64,000 bases of DNA from Gordonia sediminis (GCA_004193205.1 RZUM01000004.1:248001-312000), one strand, 5' to 3'. Shown: positions 1-11,325, counted from the first letter of the stretch. A program made the numbers and translations. The notes: generated from the sequence alone by a model not told the origin.

Positions 1-1328
<1,328 letters not shown>

Positions 1329-1397
1329 CGGTCCTCCTTCGGGGTTACCCACCGATTGTCCATCAGACCCGCACCGGCCGCTCCGTCACCCCGGCCG

Positions 1398-2183
1398 TCA
1401 CGGCGTCGTCGGGGTCACCGTCACGTCGACGCGGTCGTCGTAGAAACAGATCATGTCCCGTATCGGCTGACCGTCGAGCAGCGGTCGTCGGTAGGTCCAG
1501 GCGACGTCGGGCACGACCCGGTCACCGACGACGGCCGACCAATAGGTGGCGTGGCCCTTGTAGGCACACGTGGTCCGCGTCTCGCTCGGGGTGAGCCGGT
1601 CCATTCGGACGTCCTCGCGGGGTAGGTAGTGGCGTGGCGGCAGATGGGTCTCGAGCAGCAGCGTCGGACGATGGCTGTCGGCGAGGACGACCTCGCCGAT
1701 GCTGACGACGACGTGCCGGCTGGAGGCCAGGCAGTCGATCCGCTGGAACGGATCGTGGGGATGGCTCAGGACCACCTGATCCTCCTCCCGCCATTCGTCG
1801 AAGGCAGCCCAATCGAGGATCACGCGGCCGGTCAGGTCGGGATCGTCGGGGGTGAAGGCGGCTGCGGGCAGCACGCGGCCGGTGACTTCGATGTCCCAAC
1901 TCGTCCCGGCACAGGTGTGCAGGGAGAACTGGTGGACGGGGGTCAGCACGGGTGGTCGTCGCTCCACCGGGACCACCGGGGTGGGAGACACGAGGGCGGC
2001 GTTGACGTCGGCGGTCGCAAACGCATACGACCCCACCACCCGATAGGGCTCCCACACCTGCAGGACATCGTCGGCATCTGCGACCGGCCGACCTGCAAGA
2101 AGGGCACGGACCCGGCGTCGCGACGCCGCCGACCGCAGGGCGCCGAGGCGCGACATCGTCAGTTCGTCCATCGAGACCGCCAT
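1398..2183 (-). CDS. DUF427 domain protein
   Basis: A 261-residue protein with two DUF427-like halves. The first covers about residues 40-125; the second, about 165-255, contains the usual pattern YLPREDV...CAYKGHATYW...D.AW.Y..P. DUF427 proteins are small beta-rich proteins of unknown biochemical role that are common in actinobacteria. A GGAGG motif eight bases upstream supports the ATG at 2183; upstream in-frame starts lack such a site and would run into the divergent phosphatase gene. It is transcribed away from the PhoD gene, with about 100 bp of shared upstream DNA. The family is clear, the function unknown. Confidence 0.8.
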   Translation of the reverse strand: MAVSMDELTMSRLGALRSAASRRRVRALLAGRPVADADDVLQVWEPYRVVGSYAFATADVNAALVSPTPVVPVERRPPVLTPVHQFSLHTCAGTSWDIEVTGRVLPAAAFTPDDPDLTGRVILDWAAFDEWREEDQVVLSHPHDPFQRIDCLASSRHVVVSIGEVVLADSHRPTLLLETHLPPRHYLPREDVRMDRLTPSETRTTCAYKGHATYWSAVVGDRVVPDVAWTYRRPLLDGQPIRDMICFYDDRVDVTVTPTTP

Positions 2184-2289
2184 GACGGAAATCCTCCCCC
2201 ACGCTCCCTCTCCGCGGACGGGAGTCGCCGAACCGGGCATGAACAGTCGATGGCGCGCGGACAAACCCGCTTGACGAACCCGCCCAACG

Positions 2290-4065
2290 ATGCGGATCGG
2301 GGCGCACGTCGGCTCCCGATGTCGCATGATGAGATTCGTGTCCGCACAGCCACGCCCCGACCGCGAGGCCGCAGGATCGTCGGCGGCACCCACGGCACGA
2401 GCCTCGCCGTCCGGGATCAGCCGCCGCGCCGTCCTGCGCTCCGGAGCGGTCGCGGCCGGGGTCGGCACGGCGGGGTTCACCCGGCCCCCCGCATCGGCGG
2501 CTCCCGCCAGGCCGTCACAGCGCGCGTTCGCCCACGGCGTCGCCTCCGGCGATCCCCTGCCCGATGCGGTGATCCTGTGGACGCGCGTCACTCCCGGACC
2601 GGCCGCGGTACCCGGTTCCGGTGTGGGGCCCGACACCGCCGTCTACTGGGAGATCGCGCGCGACGCGGCGATGCAGACGGTGTTCGCCTCAGGGTCGGTG
2701 GTGGCCTCCGCCGACGCCGATCACACGGTGAAGCTCGATGTCACCGGACTGCAGCCGGATACCGCCTACTTCTACCGCTTCGCGGTGGCAAGCGGCCCGG
2801 CGGCGGGCGCCGTCTCCCCCGTCGGGCGCACCCGCACCGCACCGGCGGCCGGCGCCGACATCTCCCGGCTGCGTTTCGGTGTGGTGTCGTGCTCCAACTG
2901 GGAGGCCGGCTACTTCGGCGCCTACCGTCACCTGCGCGCACACCGCAATCTGACCGCGATCGTGCATCTCGGCGACTACTTCTACGAGTACGAGACCGGC
3001 GGCTACGCCGGCAAGTACGGCCCGGTGCGACGCGCCGCGCCGAGCAACGAGACGGTGACGCTGCGGGACTACCGCATCCGGCACGGCCTGTACAAGACCG
3101 ACCCCGACCTCGCCGAACTCCACCGCCGGCTGCCCTGGATCTGCACCTGGGACGACCACGAGTCCGCCAACGACGCGTGGTCGGGCGGAGCCGAGAACCA
3201 CGACGCGACCGAAGGTCCATGGCGGACCCGCAAGGCCGCATCGGAGATGGCGTACTACGAGTGGATGCCGGTGCGTCCGTTCGCGGCTCAGACCGGAAGA
3301 CATCTGTACCGGCGGTTCCAATTCGGCCGGCTGCTCGAGCTGTCGATGCTGGATCTGCGGACCTACCGCGACCGACAGGTCCCCGCGACGTCCCGACGCG
3401 TCGACGATCCGGGGCGCACGATCACCGGCGCCGAACAGATGCAGTGGCTGGTCAATGGGCTGGTGTCCTCGACGACGCGCTGGCGGATCGTCGGCAACCC
3501 CGTGATGATCTCCCCGCTGGTGATCCCACCGCTCGACGCGCGCACCAGTGCCGCGGTCACCGACCTACTCGGCCTTCCGTCGGGCGGGGTCCCCGCCAAC
3601 GCCGACCAGTGGGACGGCTACACCGCCGACCGCCGACGACTCCTCAATGCGATCCGGGCCAACGGGGTCGACAACGTCGTGTTCATCACCGGCGACATAC
3701 ATTCCTCGTGGGCCTGCGACGTACCCGTCGATGCCGCCCACTACCCGGCGGCGGGAACGGTGGCCACCGAGTTGGTCGTCCCCTCGGTCACCTCCGCCAA
3801 CGTCGACGACTTCCTCAAGGTCCCCGAGCACACCGTCGGCGCAGCGGTGCCGCCGGCGATCATGGCAACCAACCGCCACGTCCGATGGAACGACGTCGAC
3901 GCCCACGGCTACGGCGTGTTGACGGTGACCCCGGCGGCGAGCCAGATGGACTGGTATTTCCTGGTGGACAAGGCCGATCCGCGCACCGGGCGCTATCACG
4001 CACGTTCCTTCCGCGTCGGGTCCGGCACACCGCGGGTCGCACCGGTGTCCGGGCCCGTCGACTGA
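2290..4065 (+). CDS. phoD: PhoD-like alkaline phosphatase, Tat-exported
   Basis: About 580-590 residues. The N-terminus carries a twin-arginine signal (SRRAVLRSG followed by a hydrophobic stretch ending near ASAAP), so the enzyme should be exported folded with its metals. The PhoD N-terminal domain opens with FAHGVASGDPLPDAVILWTR. The metallophosphatase core then shows HLGDYFYEYE, TWDDHESANDAW and FITGDIHSSW, which supply metal ligands. PhoD enzymes hydrolyse phosphomono- and diesters, usually to scavenge phosphate. The true start could be 2290, 2326 or 2329; none has a strong ribosome site. It is followed closely by a second exported phosphatase. Confidence 0.9.
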   Translation: MRIGAHVGSRCRMMRFVSAQPRPDREAAGSSAAPTARASPSGISRRAVLRSGAVAAGVGTAGFTRPPASAAPARPSQRAFAHGVASGDPLPDAVILWTRVTPGPAAVPGSGVGPDTAVYWEIARDAAMQTVFASGSVVASADADHTVKLDVTGLQPDTAYFYRFAVASGPAAGAVSPVGRTRTAPAAGADISRLRFGVVSCSNWEAGYFGAYRHLRAHRNLTAIVHLGDYFYEYETGGYAGKYGPVRRAAPSNETVTLRDYRIRHGLYKTDPDLAELHRRLPWICTWDDHESANDAWSGGAENHDATEGPWRTRKAASEMAYYEWMPVRPFAAQTGRHLYRRFQFGRLLELSMLDLRTYRDRQVPATSRRVDDPGRTITGAEQMQWLVNGLVSSTTRWRIVGNPVMISPLVIPPLDARTSAAVTDLLGLPSGGVPANADQWDGYTADRRRLLNAIRANGVDNVVFITGDIHSSWACDVPVDAAHYPAAGTVATELVVPSVTSANVDDFLKVPEHTVGAAVPPAIMATNRHVRWNDVDAHGYGVLTVTPAASQMDWYFLVDKADPRTGRYHARSFRVGSGTPRVAPVSGPVD

Positions 4066-4131
4066 AGGTTGAGCAACCAGTCACCCCTTGAGGTAGAACC
4101 AAGCAGGCTCCGAGATCGGCGAAAGGCGCGG

Positions 4132-5010
4132 ATGACTTCCTCGAGCACCACCCCCCGGCGTCGACGACTGGCCTCGGCAGCGCTCACGCTCGCGCTCATC
4201 GGTGCACCGGCTCTCGCACCGGCGCTGACGCCGGCGTCGACGGGGACCGCGGTCGCGGCTCCGGCACGGACCACCCCGATGGCGCCGGCACCCGCGGCGA
4301 TCGATCTCGTCGGCACCCAGAACACGCGCGCATTCACCAACTACCGCACCACATCCGGCCTGGCGATCAACGGGCGGGTGATCCGCAGCGACCACCTCGC
4401 CGACCTCACGCCGGCCGACACGCGAAAACTGGCCGCTCTGCGCGTCACATCGATCGTCGACCTGCGCACCCGGATCGAAATCGCCGTCGCCCCCGACGTC
4501 GCGGTGCCCGGGGCCGGTCTGCAGACCTTCGACGTGCTGGGCGCGACACCCGTCACGACCCTCCTCGACCTACCCGCCGCATACCGCGCCTTCGTCACCG
4601 ACACCCATGCGCGGTCGGCGTTCAGGCGCACCCTGCTGGAGATCAAGAAGACCGCCGCCGCGGGCAACACCACGCTGTATCACTGCACCGCCGGCAAGGA
4701 CCGCACCGGCTGGACGTCGGCGGTCCTGCTCACCATTCTCGGCGTCGACCGCGGCACTGTCGAACGGGATTACTTGGCCAGCAACACCTTTCGCCGAACC
4801 GACGCCGCCGACAAGGTCAACGGCGTGACGATCGAGTGGCTGCGCGCATCGTTCGCCGCAGCCGACCAGGTCTACGGCAGCTTCGACAACTACGTACACA
4901 AAGGCCTCGGCCTCACTGCCGCCGACATCGCCGAGCTCAAACACGCCCTGCTTGTCACCCCGACGCTTGTCACCCCGACCCCGACCGGGACGTCCGTACC
5001 GATTCGGTGA
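4132..5010 (+). CDS. secreted tyrosine/serine protein phosphatase (PTP family)
   Basis: 292 residues with a basic N-terminus (PRRRRLASA), a hydrophobic segment at about 12-35 and a likely AAPA cleavage region, so it is probably exported. The P-loop HCTAGKDRTG (Cys185 nucleophile) and the upstream VDLRTR motif are those of the Y_phosphatase3 family, related to mycobacterial PtpB and to bacterial phosphoinositide/tyrosine phosphatases. GAAAGG seven bases before the ATG at 4132 supports that start. It lies 66 nt after the PhoD gene on the same strand and may share its transcript. The substrate is unknown. It converges with the FAD oxidase gene that follows. Confidence 0.85.
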   Translation: MTSSSTTPRRRRLASAALTLALIGAPALAPALTPASTGTAVAAPARTTPMAPAPAAIDLVGTQNTRAFTNYRTTSGLAINGRVIRSDHLADLTPADTRKLAALRVTSIVDLRTRIEIAVAPDVAVPGAGLQTFDVLGATPVTTLLDLPAAYRAFVTDTHARSAFRRTLLEIKKTAAAGNTTLYHCTAGKDRTGWTSAVLLTILGVDRGTVERDYLASNTFRRTDAADKVNGVTIEWLRASFAAADQVYGSFDNYVHKGLGLTAADIAELKHALLVTPTLVTPTPTGTSVPIR

Positions 5011-5049
5011 TTTTCGGCGATCCGCGCCGGTGACGCGTGTCTGCCCAGA

Positions 5050-6426
5050 TCACCGCGACGGCGCGATGTTCTGGTTGCGTCGGAACACGTTGGTCGGGTC
5101 GTAGACTCCCTTGAGCCGTGCGAGACGGTCGGCGTTGCCGCCGTAGCATGCGCGTGCCGCAGCCGCTCCTTCATCCATCTGGAAGTTCGCGTAGCAGCCG
5201 GACATCGCGTAGGGGCGCAGTGCGTCACGGAAACCGTTGGCCCACGCCCGCAGCGCAGGCTCCGCACCGGGCACAGGAGCGAGCGCGGCGAACATCTGCG
5301 CGAAGGCGGCGTCGCGCCACGGCCACGCGGTGGCCCTGCGATCCGGGCGGGCGGCCGCACCGTCGAGGGGGTACAGGTGGCTCTGGCACAGCGGCGTCGG
5401 TTGCGAGGCCCCGAAACGTTGGTACTCCGCCGCCGCCTCGTCGGGCAGATCCTCGAACAGCAATCCGGCCAGATGACCGTACCTGCCTGCCGCCGCTCCT
5501 TCATCGAACGCCGATTGCAGCGCCGGGTACGGCAACTGCGCGACACCGTCGACGACCGGCCTTTCGGCCCGGAAGGTGTCGAGCGCCTCGTCACACCGAT
5601 CCGCAGACGCGGTGTTGCACCAGATCAGCGCGCACGCCGGGTGCATCCGGAGTTCTGCGGGAAACCGCTCGTCGGGCGGCACGCTGAGCAGCGCGAGGAA
5701 CGCGTAGATGTCGTCGGGCTGTTGCGGAATCCAGTCGCGGAAGAGCCGTACCAGGCGTTCGGTGTGCTCGACCGGGAAGATCATCGGCCCGCCGGTCACC
5801 ACCGACACCGGGTGCAGCCGCATCCGCAACTCGGTCACCACACCCAGGTTGCCACCGCCCCCGGCCAGCCCCCACAGCAGATCCTCGTCGCCGCCTTCTC
5901 CCGCCCGGACCAGCGTGCCGTCGGCGAGGACCACGTCCGCCCCGACGAGGTTGTCGACGGCGAGCCCGTGTTTGCGGGTGAGGTAACTGATCCCACCGCC
6001 GAGCGTGAACCCGGCCATCCCCACCGTGGACACCGTCGGGGTGGTGGTGGCGAGTCCGAACGCGTGTGTGGCGGCGTCGACCGTGCCGGCGCATGCGCCT
6101 CCCCCGATGGCGACGACACCCCGCTCGGCGTCCACCCGGACATGGTCGATCGCACGCAGGTCGATGACGAGACCGTCCTCGACACAACCGTATCCGGCGG
6201 CACCGTGTCCGCCCGCGCGGACGGCGAGCGGGAGTCCCTCCGCCACCGCGAAACGCACCGTCTCGGCGACGTCTCGCGCATCCAGGCATCGGACCACCGC
6301 CGCCGGCCGGGACTTCTCGGCGCGGTTGTCGATGTCACAAGCCTCCTCGAAACGCGGATCGTCGGGGGTGATCACGCCACCGTGGACACGTGTGCCGAGT
6401 CCGCCGGTACCATCGACAACGCTCAT
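5050..6426 (-). CDS. FAD-linked oxidase with berberine-bridge C-terminus
   Basis: 458 residues of the PCMH FAD-binding family with a BBE-type C-terminal segment ending in DPTNVFRRNQNI. The RAGGHGAAGYG motif near residue 70 holds the histidine that usually carries covalent FAD. The position of the second (cysteinyl) link is VSTVGMAG, without cysteine, so only single attachment is expected. The substrate cannot be told from sequence; relatives oxidise sugars, alcohols or natural products. A GAAGGAGG site precedes the ATG at 6426. It lies downstream of a LuxR/TPR regulator, beyond which is a broken paralogue of this gene, so the regulator may control one or both oxidases. Confidence 0.85.
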   Translation of the reverse strand: MSVVDGTGGLGTRVHGGVITPDDPRFEEACDIDNRAEKSRPAAVVRCLDARDVAETVRFAVAEGLPLAVRAGGHGAAGYGCVEDGLVIDLRAIDHVRVDAERGVVAIGGGACAGTVDAATHAFGLATTTPTVSTVGMAGFTLGGGISYLTRKHGLAVDNLVGADVVLADGTLVRAGEGGDEDLLWGLAGGGGNLGVVTELRMRLHPVSVVTGGPMIFPVEHTERLVRLFRDWIPQQPDDIYAFLALLSVPPDERFPAELRMHPACALIWCNTASADRCDEALDTFRAERPVVDGVAQLPYPALQSAFDEGAAAGRYGHLAGLLFEDLPDEAAAEYQRFGASQPTPLCQSHLYPLDGAAARPDRRATAWPWRDAAFAQMFAALAPVPGAEPALRAWANGFRDALRPYAMSGCYANFQMDEGAAAARACYGGNADRLARLKGVYDPTNVFRRNQNIAPSR

Positions 6427-6503
6427 GGCTTCCTCCTTCTTCGGCCGGAAAGTGATGGCCCCAGCCTGCCCTGCCGCCGGACCCAGGGCATCGGGAAGAA
6501 CCC

Positions 6504-8159
6504 TCAATCGGTGGAGCGTTTCTTCGTGGCATGCCGGATCACGTACGCAGCGGCCTCGGCGCGGTTCCGCAGACCGAGCTTGTAGAGCACATTGCGTACG
6601 TGCCTCTCGACGGTCTTGCGGGACAGGAACAGTCGATCGGCCAGCTCGCGGTTGGAGAGCCCCTCCCCCAGCAACTCCAGAACCTCGCGCTCCCGACGGG
6701 TGAGCTGACCGACGCCGGTGGGACCTCCGCGCGACGCCACGACACCCAGCTCACGCAGCCGAGCTGCGGCGGCGTCGGCGCCGCGGGCCGCGCCAAGCCT
6801 CGTGAAGACCGCCAGCGCCGCCCGCGCCTCGGCGATCGCATCATCACCCGACATCTGCTCGGCCAGCAGCAACCTGGTGCGCGCGGCTTGCAGTGGCAGG
6901 CCCAGTCTGTGGAACAGTCCGAGAGCGCGTTCCAGACTTGCGGTGTCGCGCCGCAGTCGGCCGTCCGCGCGCCACGCCCGTGCCTGCAGTTGCTCGCAAT
7001 CGGTGCGGGACGCGAGTTCGGTCAGATGTGCGACGGCACGCCCGGCCTCGTCGGGTGAGCACACCCGCGCGAGGATCTCCCAGAGCACGACCTGATCCAG
7101 CACCCCACTGTGCCCGGGCCGGTAAGAACCGGGTCCGGGCAGCTCCTGTGCCGCGTGCACCCCACGCAGCGCGATCTGGCGCGCCGCGCCGGTCTCCCCG
7201 CGAACCATCGCGAGCGCCGCTCGCGTGACCGTGCTCGTCTCGAAGTCCTCGAATCCCTCGATGAGTCGTTCGGCCTCCTCGATCCGCCCCTGGGCGAGAC
7301 GCAGCTCCGCCAGACGTGCCGCCGCCTCCGCGCAGAGGGCCGGCTCCGCGGAGACCCCGATCTCCTGCGCGGCGCGGAATTCCCGTTCGGCGCCGGGCCA
7401 ATCCCCGGCCGCAAAGAGCACCACCCCCTCCTGCGCCCGGCAGGTGGTGTACAGGTGGGGGTTTCCGAACCGTTGCTCGAAATCATCGGCGGCCCTGATC
7501 CACTGCATCGCGTGCGCGGGCTCTGCGCTCTGGGCACAGGCGGTGATCAGGTTGCAGCTCGCGTAGACGACGGTGTGGGGTCGGGTGGCTTCGCCGGCGA
7601 GCGACGCCGCCATCGCCTCGTCGAGCAGCATCGCCCCGTCCGCGCCACGACCTTGTTCCACGAGTGCCGTACCCAGTTGGCTCAGGGCGCACAGCTCGAG
7701 GTCCCGGTCGCCGAATCGGGTGGCGATCTCGCGGGCCTCGGTCGCGAGGCGTTCGGCGGCGAGCGCGTCGACGCTGTCGTGTGCGCGGACGAGAGATACC
7801 CACCCCGCCAGCGGAACCAGATGGGATTCGGTGACCAGATGTCCTGCCCGCGACAACCAACCCCGGGCGGCGGCCGTGTTGCCCAGACTGACCCGATAGA
7901 TCAGGTACAGGCCGACGGCGATCATGACGCTGTTCGCGAAGTCCTCCCGGTGCCGGAAGGCCGCATAGGCGCGTTCCTGATAGCGGACCGCATCGTCGGT
8001 CTCGCCGAGCCACCACAGCACGTCACCCAGCCCTGCGAATGCCTCTGCACCGGGCTGTTCCGCCGCCAGCTCCTCGAATGCCCTTCGTGCCGTCAGCCAG
8101 TCGCCCGCGTCGGCGGCCGCCTGCGCGGTTTCGACCAGCTGCGGGGCCGAACTCGCCAT
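6504..8159 (-). CDS. TPR-repeat LuxR-family transcriptional regulator
   Basis: 551 residues. The N-terminal 450 or so are alanine/leucine-rich helical repeats of TPR type. The C-terminus carries a complete LuxR helix-turn-helix (LTRREREVLELLGEGLSNRE, then ADRLFLSRKTVERHVRNVLYKL). There is no P-loop ATPase domain, so it is shorter than the large LAL/MalT regulators. It sits between two paralogous FAD oxidases on the same strand, 77 nt upstream of the intact one and 64 nt downstream of the broken one. Local control of these oxidases is a reasonable inference; no ligand can be read. Confidence 0.85.
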   Translation of the reverse strand: MASSAPQLVETAQAAADAGDWLTARRAFEELAAEQPGAEAFAGLGDVLWWLGETDDAVRYQERAYAAFRHREDFANSVMIAVGLYLIYRVSLGNTAAARGWLSRAGHLVTESHLVPLAGWVSLVRAHDSVDALAAERLATEAREIATRFGDRDLELCALSQLGTALVEQGRGADGAMLLDEAMAASLAGEATRPHTVVYASCNLITACAQSAEPAHAMQWIRAADDFEQRFGNPHLYTTCRAQEGVVLFAAGDWPGAEREFRAAQEIGVSAEPALCAEAAARLAELRLAQGRIEEAERLIEGFEDFETSTVTRAALAMVRGETGAARQIALRGVHAAQELPGPGSYRPGHSGVLDQVVLWEILARVCSPDEAGRAVAHLTELASRTDCEQLQARAWRADGRLRRDTASLERALGLFHRLGLPLQAARTRLLLAEQMSGDDAIAEARAALAVFTRLGAARGADAAAARLRELGVVASRGGPTGVGQLTRREREVLELLGEGLSNRELADRLFLSRKTVERHVRNVLYKLGLRNRAEAAAYVIRHATKKRSTD

Positions 8160-8223
8160 ACCTCCAGACTACGACCGGCCTCACCGTCGACGATGGCCGA
8201 CAGCTTCGCGGCGCCCCAGAGCC

Positions 8224-9613
8224 TCACGCCGGCTTGATGTTCGCATTCAGGTGGAACACGTTTTCCGGGTCGTACTCGGCCTTGATGCGGGCCAGCCGTT
8301 CGTATTTCGCCGGTCCGTACGAGGTGCGCACACGGTCCTGTTCGAGGTCCGTCATGTAGTTGACGTAGCTGCCCTGGTTCGACGCGAGCGGACGCAATGC
8401 CTCCCAGAGCGAGCGCACCCACGATCGGTCGGCCGGCAACACCGCCGGGTCGGGGGTGCAGGCCGCGATGGTGCACGTATAGTGCGGCCGGCGGCTACCG
8501 CCGAACGCGGTCGCCTCGTCGGCGACGGCACTGAACGCCCCGTCGAGCAAATAGATGGGGATGAACGACAGGGGCGAGGTCTTCTTGCCGGCGTGCGCAG
8601 TCAAGACCTCGATCACCTCATCGGTCAGCTGGTCGAGGTCGAGTCCCTTCTCGTAGGCGTACGCGCCCCAGGGCACTCCGTCATCGAAGAGCTGCTGCAA
8701 TGCCGTGAACGGCATCGGCGTCACCACTTCGAACAGTGGCGGGAGCTGCCGCCGGATCGGGGCGACAAGATCTGCGTGCTCCTCCGCCGTGCCATAGCCG
8801 GCGACCATCAGGGCATACCCCGGCATGAAGTGGTACTGCTCCGGCACGAACGGCGCCGGCGGTGCGCTCAGGCCCGCGGCGATGAGCAGACCGGATCGCT
8901 GCGGAATCGTCGGGACGAAGTCACGGCACAGCGCAAGCGCGGACGCGCCGTCGTCGAGGCCCCAGAAGAAGATGCCCAGGTGCACTTCGGGTCCTACCTC
9001 GTTGAGGCGAAACTCGAACTCGGTAACCACGCCGAAGTTGCTGCCGCCTCCGCGCAGCGCCCAGAACAGGTCTGCATACTCGGTATCGGACGCGCGGACC
9101 ACGCGTCCGTCGGCGAGAACGACCTCCGCGGAGAGGAGATTGTCGATCGAGAGCCCGAGCATATGGGTCAGCCAGCCCATACCTCCGCCGAGGGTCAGGC
9201 CGGCGACACCGGTATGACTGATCACTCCGCCCGGCACCGCGAGCCCGTGTGGCGGCATCGAGCTGCGCCAAGGACGCTCCCCCACCCACGCGCGCCGTAC
9301 GCGCCTGCGCGTCCACCGTGACGTGGTCCAGCGCACTCAGATCGATGGTGAGCCCACCGTCGGACAGCGCGGTGCCATTGACCGCGTGCCCGCCGCCACG
9401 CACGGAGATCTCGAGCCGGTTCTCGCGTGCGAACGCCAGCGCCGCGACCACATCACCGGACCCGGCGACGCGCGCGAAGGCCGCGGGTCTCTTGTCGATG
9501 TCGCCGTTCCAGATCGAGCGCGCGGCGTCATAGTCGGCATCACCGGGACCGAGCACCGGTCCCTGCATCACCGACCGCAGCTTGTCGAGGTCGAAACCGA
9601 TTGCGTGTGTCAT
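8224..9613 (-). pseudogene. FAD-linked oxidase gene broken by a frameshift
   Basis: Two overlapping reading frames together make one FAD-linked oxidase related to the gene at 5050-6426. The first, from the ATG at 9613, has RGGGHAVNG and runs to LAQLDAAT. The second continues HGLAVPGG, then LTLGGGMGW and a normal C-terminus ending [15 protein letters not shown]. The break is near 9245-9252. Comparison with the paralogue (VDAATHAFGLA) suggests eight bases are missing there, which is unlikely to be a simple single-base read error. Unless recoded, the product stops early. Both sides of the break look well conserved, so the loss is recent. Confidence 0.75.
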
Positions 9614-9792
9614 GACACAAATCCCTGATCACGGGTTCTGGCGGGCAGCAGGGCGCGGGTCCGACGCGGTGTCGCTTTTGGACCGTTGACGAGAACTTCG
9701 CCGACGTGTGCTGCCCACCCAGCGCACACCGACACACGAGTGATGACGGTCACACGATACCAGGGCCAGCCTGATTTCTGGGTCGTCGTCGG

Positions 9793-10557
9793 TTATCCGC
9801 CGACGATAGCCGACAGCTTCGCGTAGGTGTCCTGCCAGCCGTGCACCGCGATCGACTCGATGCCGAGATCTTTGACCGGCCGGTCGTTGCCGCCCTCGTC
9901 GAGCCGATCACCGAAGAACAGGATGTCATCGATCCCGAGGCCGAGGATGTCCATGAGTTTGCGGGCGCCGTAGGCCTTGTCGATGCCCTTCCTCGTGACG
10001 TCGACCGAGGTGGAGCCACCGCTGCGCACCTCGAGGTCGGGTAGCCGCTCGGCGGCGTGGGCCCGCAGGAGTTCCTTCTTCGCCCCGCCCGGATCCCACG
10101 CGGCCTTGGCGTCGACGGGCGCGGACTGACCGAGCGCGCTGAAGGTGATCTGGCTGCCCCGGTCCTCCAGGATCGGGCCCCAGGTGTCGGTCTCCCAGAG
10201 TCCGAGTTCCCTGGCTCCGGTCTCGAGGACGTCGAGGGCACGCTTCTTCTCGTCGTCGGACAGGTACTCGGCGTAGACGGTCTCGAACTCCGTACCCGAC
10301 CAGCGCACGTACTGGGTCCCGCAGGTGGGCATCATGTGCAGGTTCGCCGCGCCGGCGAAGGTACCGAGCCGCTCGACCACCTGTGTCTGGAACTGCTCGA
10401 ATCGTCCGCCGGAGATCACGCAGCCCAGTGTGGTGTCGAGCATCCTGGTCAGAAGCGCCGCCATCTCCTCCGGCAACGGGCTCTTCGACGGTGCCAGCGT
10501 GTCGTCGAGGTCGAACATCACCAGTGCGTAGTCCCTGCCCTGGTACGAAACCGTCAT
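9793..10557 (-). CDS. HAD-superfamily (IIB/Cof-like) phosphatase
   Basis: 254 residues. HAD motif I is FDLDDTLAPSK at about residues 15-25, motif II lies in CVISGGR, and the late acidic motif is FFGDRLDEGGND. The cap and spacing suit the Cof/phosphomannomutase-like IIB subgroup, which hydrolyses small sugar phosphates. A GGAAGGG site supports the ATG at 10557; the longer frame to 10632 has no such signal. It lies 82 nt downstream of the TetR gene on the same strand. The exact substrate is not readable. Confidence 0.8.
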   Translation of the reverse strand: MTVSYQGRDYALVMFDLDDTLAPSKSPLPEEMAALLTRMLDTTLGCVISGGRFEQFQTQVVERLGTFAGAANLHMMPTCGTQYVRWSGTEFETVYAEYLSDDEKKRALDVLETGARELGLWETDTWGPILEDRGSQITFSALGQSAPVDAKAAWDPGGAKKELLRAHAAERLPDLEVRSGGSTSVDVTRKGIDKAYGARKLMDILGLGIDDILFFGDRLDEGGNDRPVKDLGIESIAVHGWQDTYAKLSAIVGG

Positions 10558-10638
10558 CAGCGCCCTTCCGATCCATTCGCTGTCGAGGACACAGCATGTC
10601 ATCCCGGCATGGTCGGCGCACCGCTGGGCCACCCCAGG

Positions 10639-11226
10639 TCAGGCGTGATCATCGGTGAGCGTGGCGACGGTCACGTCGAGCAGCCGAATCGCCTCGGTGC
10701 GATCGACACGCGCGAGGGTCATCGCCGCGACGATCGAACCGGTGACGATCCGTGCCAGGGCGTCCGCACCGGGCTCGTCGATGTCCGGGAATCGCGCCCG
10801 CACCCCCGCGGTCACCGCCTCGAGGAGTTCGGCGTGGTAGCCGGCGACGACGTGCCGGACCGCCGAGTCGTCGCCGAGGGAGGTGGCGGCAGTGCCGACC
10901 AGCAGGCAACCGGTCGGCTCCGGGCCGTCGCCGAGTCGGTTGATCGCCGCCGACAATCCGGTCAAGTAGTCCACGAGCGCGGCGGGGTCGACGTCGGGGG
11001 CACGCAGAGGCGCGAGCCGCGGGCGCACGACGGTGTCGAGATAGTCGGTGACGGCCGCGTCGAACAAACCGCGCATGCTGCCGAACGCGTGGTAGAGGCT
11101 CGACCGCGACAGCCCGGTGACCTGTTGCACGTCCGCGACCGACACCGCGTCGAAACCCCTCTGCCAAAACAGGTTCCGTGCCGCGCCGACGACCTCGGCG
11201 GTGTCGTAGCCCTGCGTCCTACCCAT
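10639..11226 (-). CDS. TetR-family repressor
   Basis: 195 residues with an N-terminal TetR helix-turn-helix (VSVADVQQVTGLSRSSLYHAF at about 28-48) and an alpha-helical ligand domain. It is divergent from the oxidoreductase at 11326, and a 24-bp near-palindrome lies between them. The usual reading is that the protein represses itself and the divergent enzyme until an electrophile or quinone-like ligand binds; this is inference from arrangement. The ATG at 11226 starts MGRTQGYD, typical of the subgroup. Confidence 0.9.
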   Translation of the reverse strand: MGRTQGYDTAEVVGAARNLFWQRGFDAVSVADVQQVTGLSRSSLYHAFGSMRGLFDAAVTDYLDTVVRPRLAPLRAPDVDPAALVDYLTGLSAAINRLGDGPEPTGCLLVGTAATSLGDDSAVRHVVAGYHAELLEAVTAGVRARFPDIDEPGADALARIVTGSIVAAMTLARVDRTEAIRLLDVTVATLTDDHA

Positions 11227-11281
11227 GTCTCCCCACCGTTCGCGCTCACTCGCTGTTTGCTGTCCATGCCACTATAGCCCT

Positions 11282-11305
11282 ATTGTGAACCGATCAGTCC
11301 ACAAT
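11282..11305. promoter_or_regulatory. probable TetR operator
   Basis: A 24-bp inverted repeat with perfect outer arms ATTGTG/CACAAT; 20 of 24 positions are symmetric. It overlaps a plausible -10 box TATTGT (11281-11286), which lies 18 bp after TTGCTG (11257-11262), so binding would block transcription of the oxidoreductase. TATAGT read on the minus strand just upstream could serve the TetR gene. Confidence 0.7.
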
Positions 11306-11325
11306 CATGTCGAAGGGAGGTGGCG

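Noticed and set aside
1629-4091. Long plus-strand frame spanning DUF427 and PhoD
   Set aside because: Runs antisense to one conserved gene and out of frame with the other; Arg/Pro-rich artefact.
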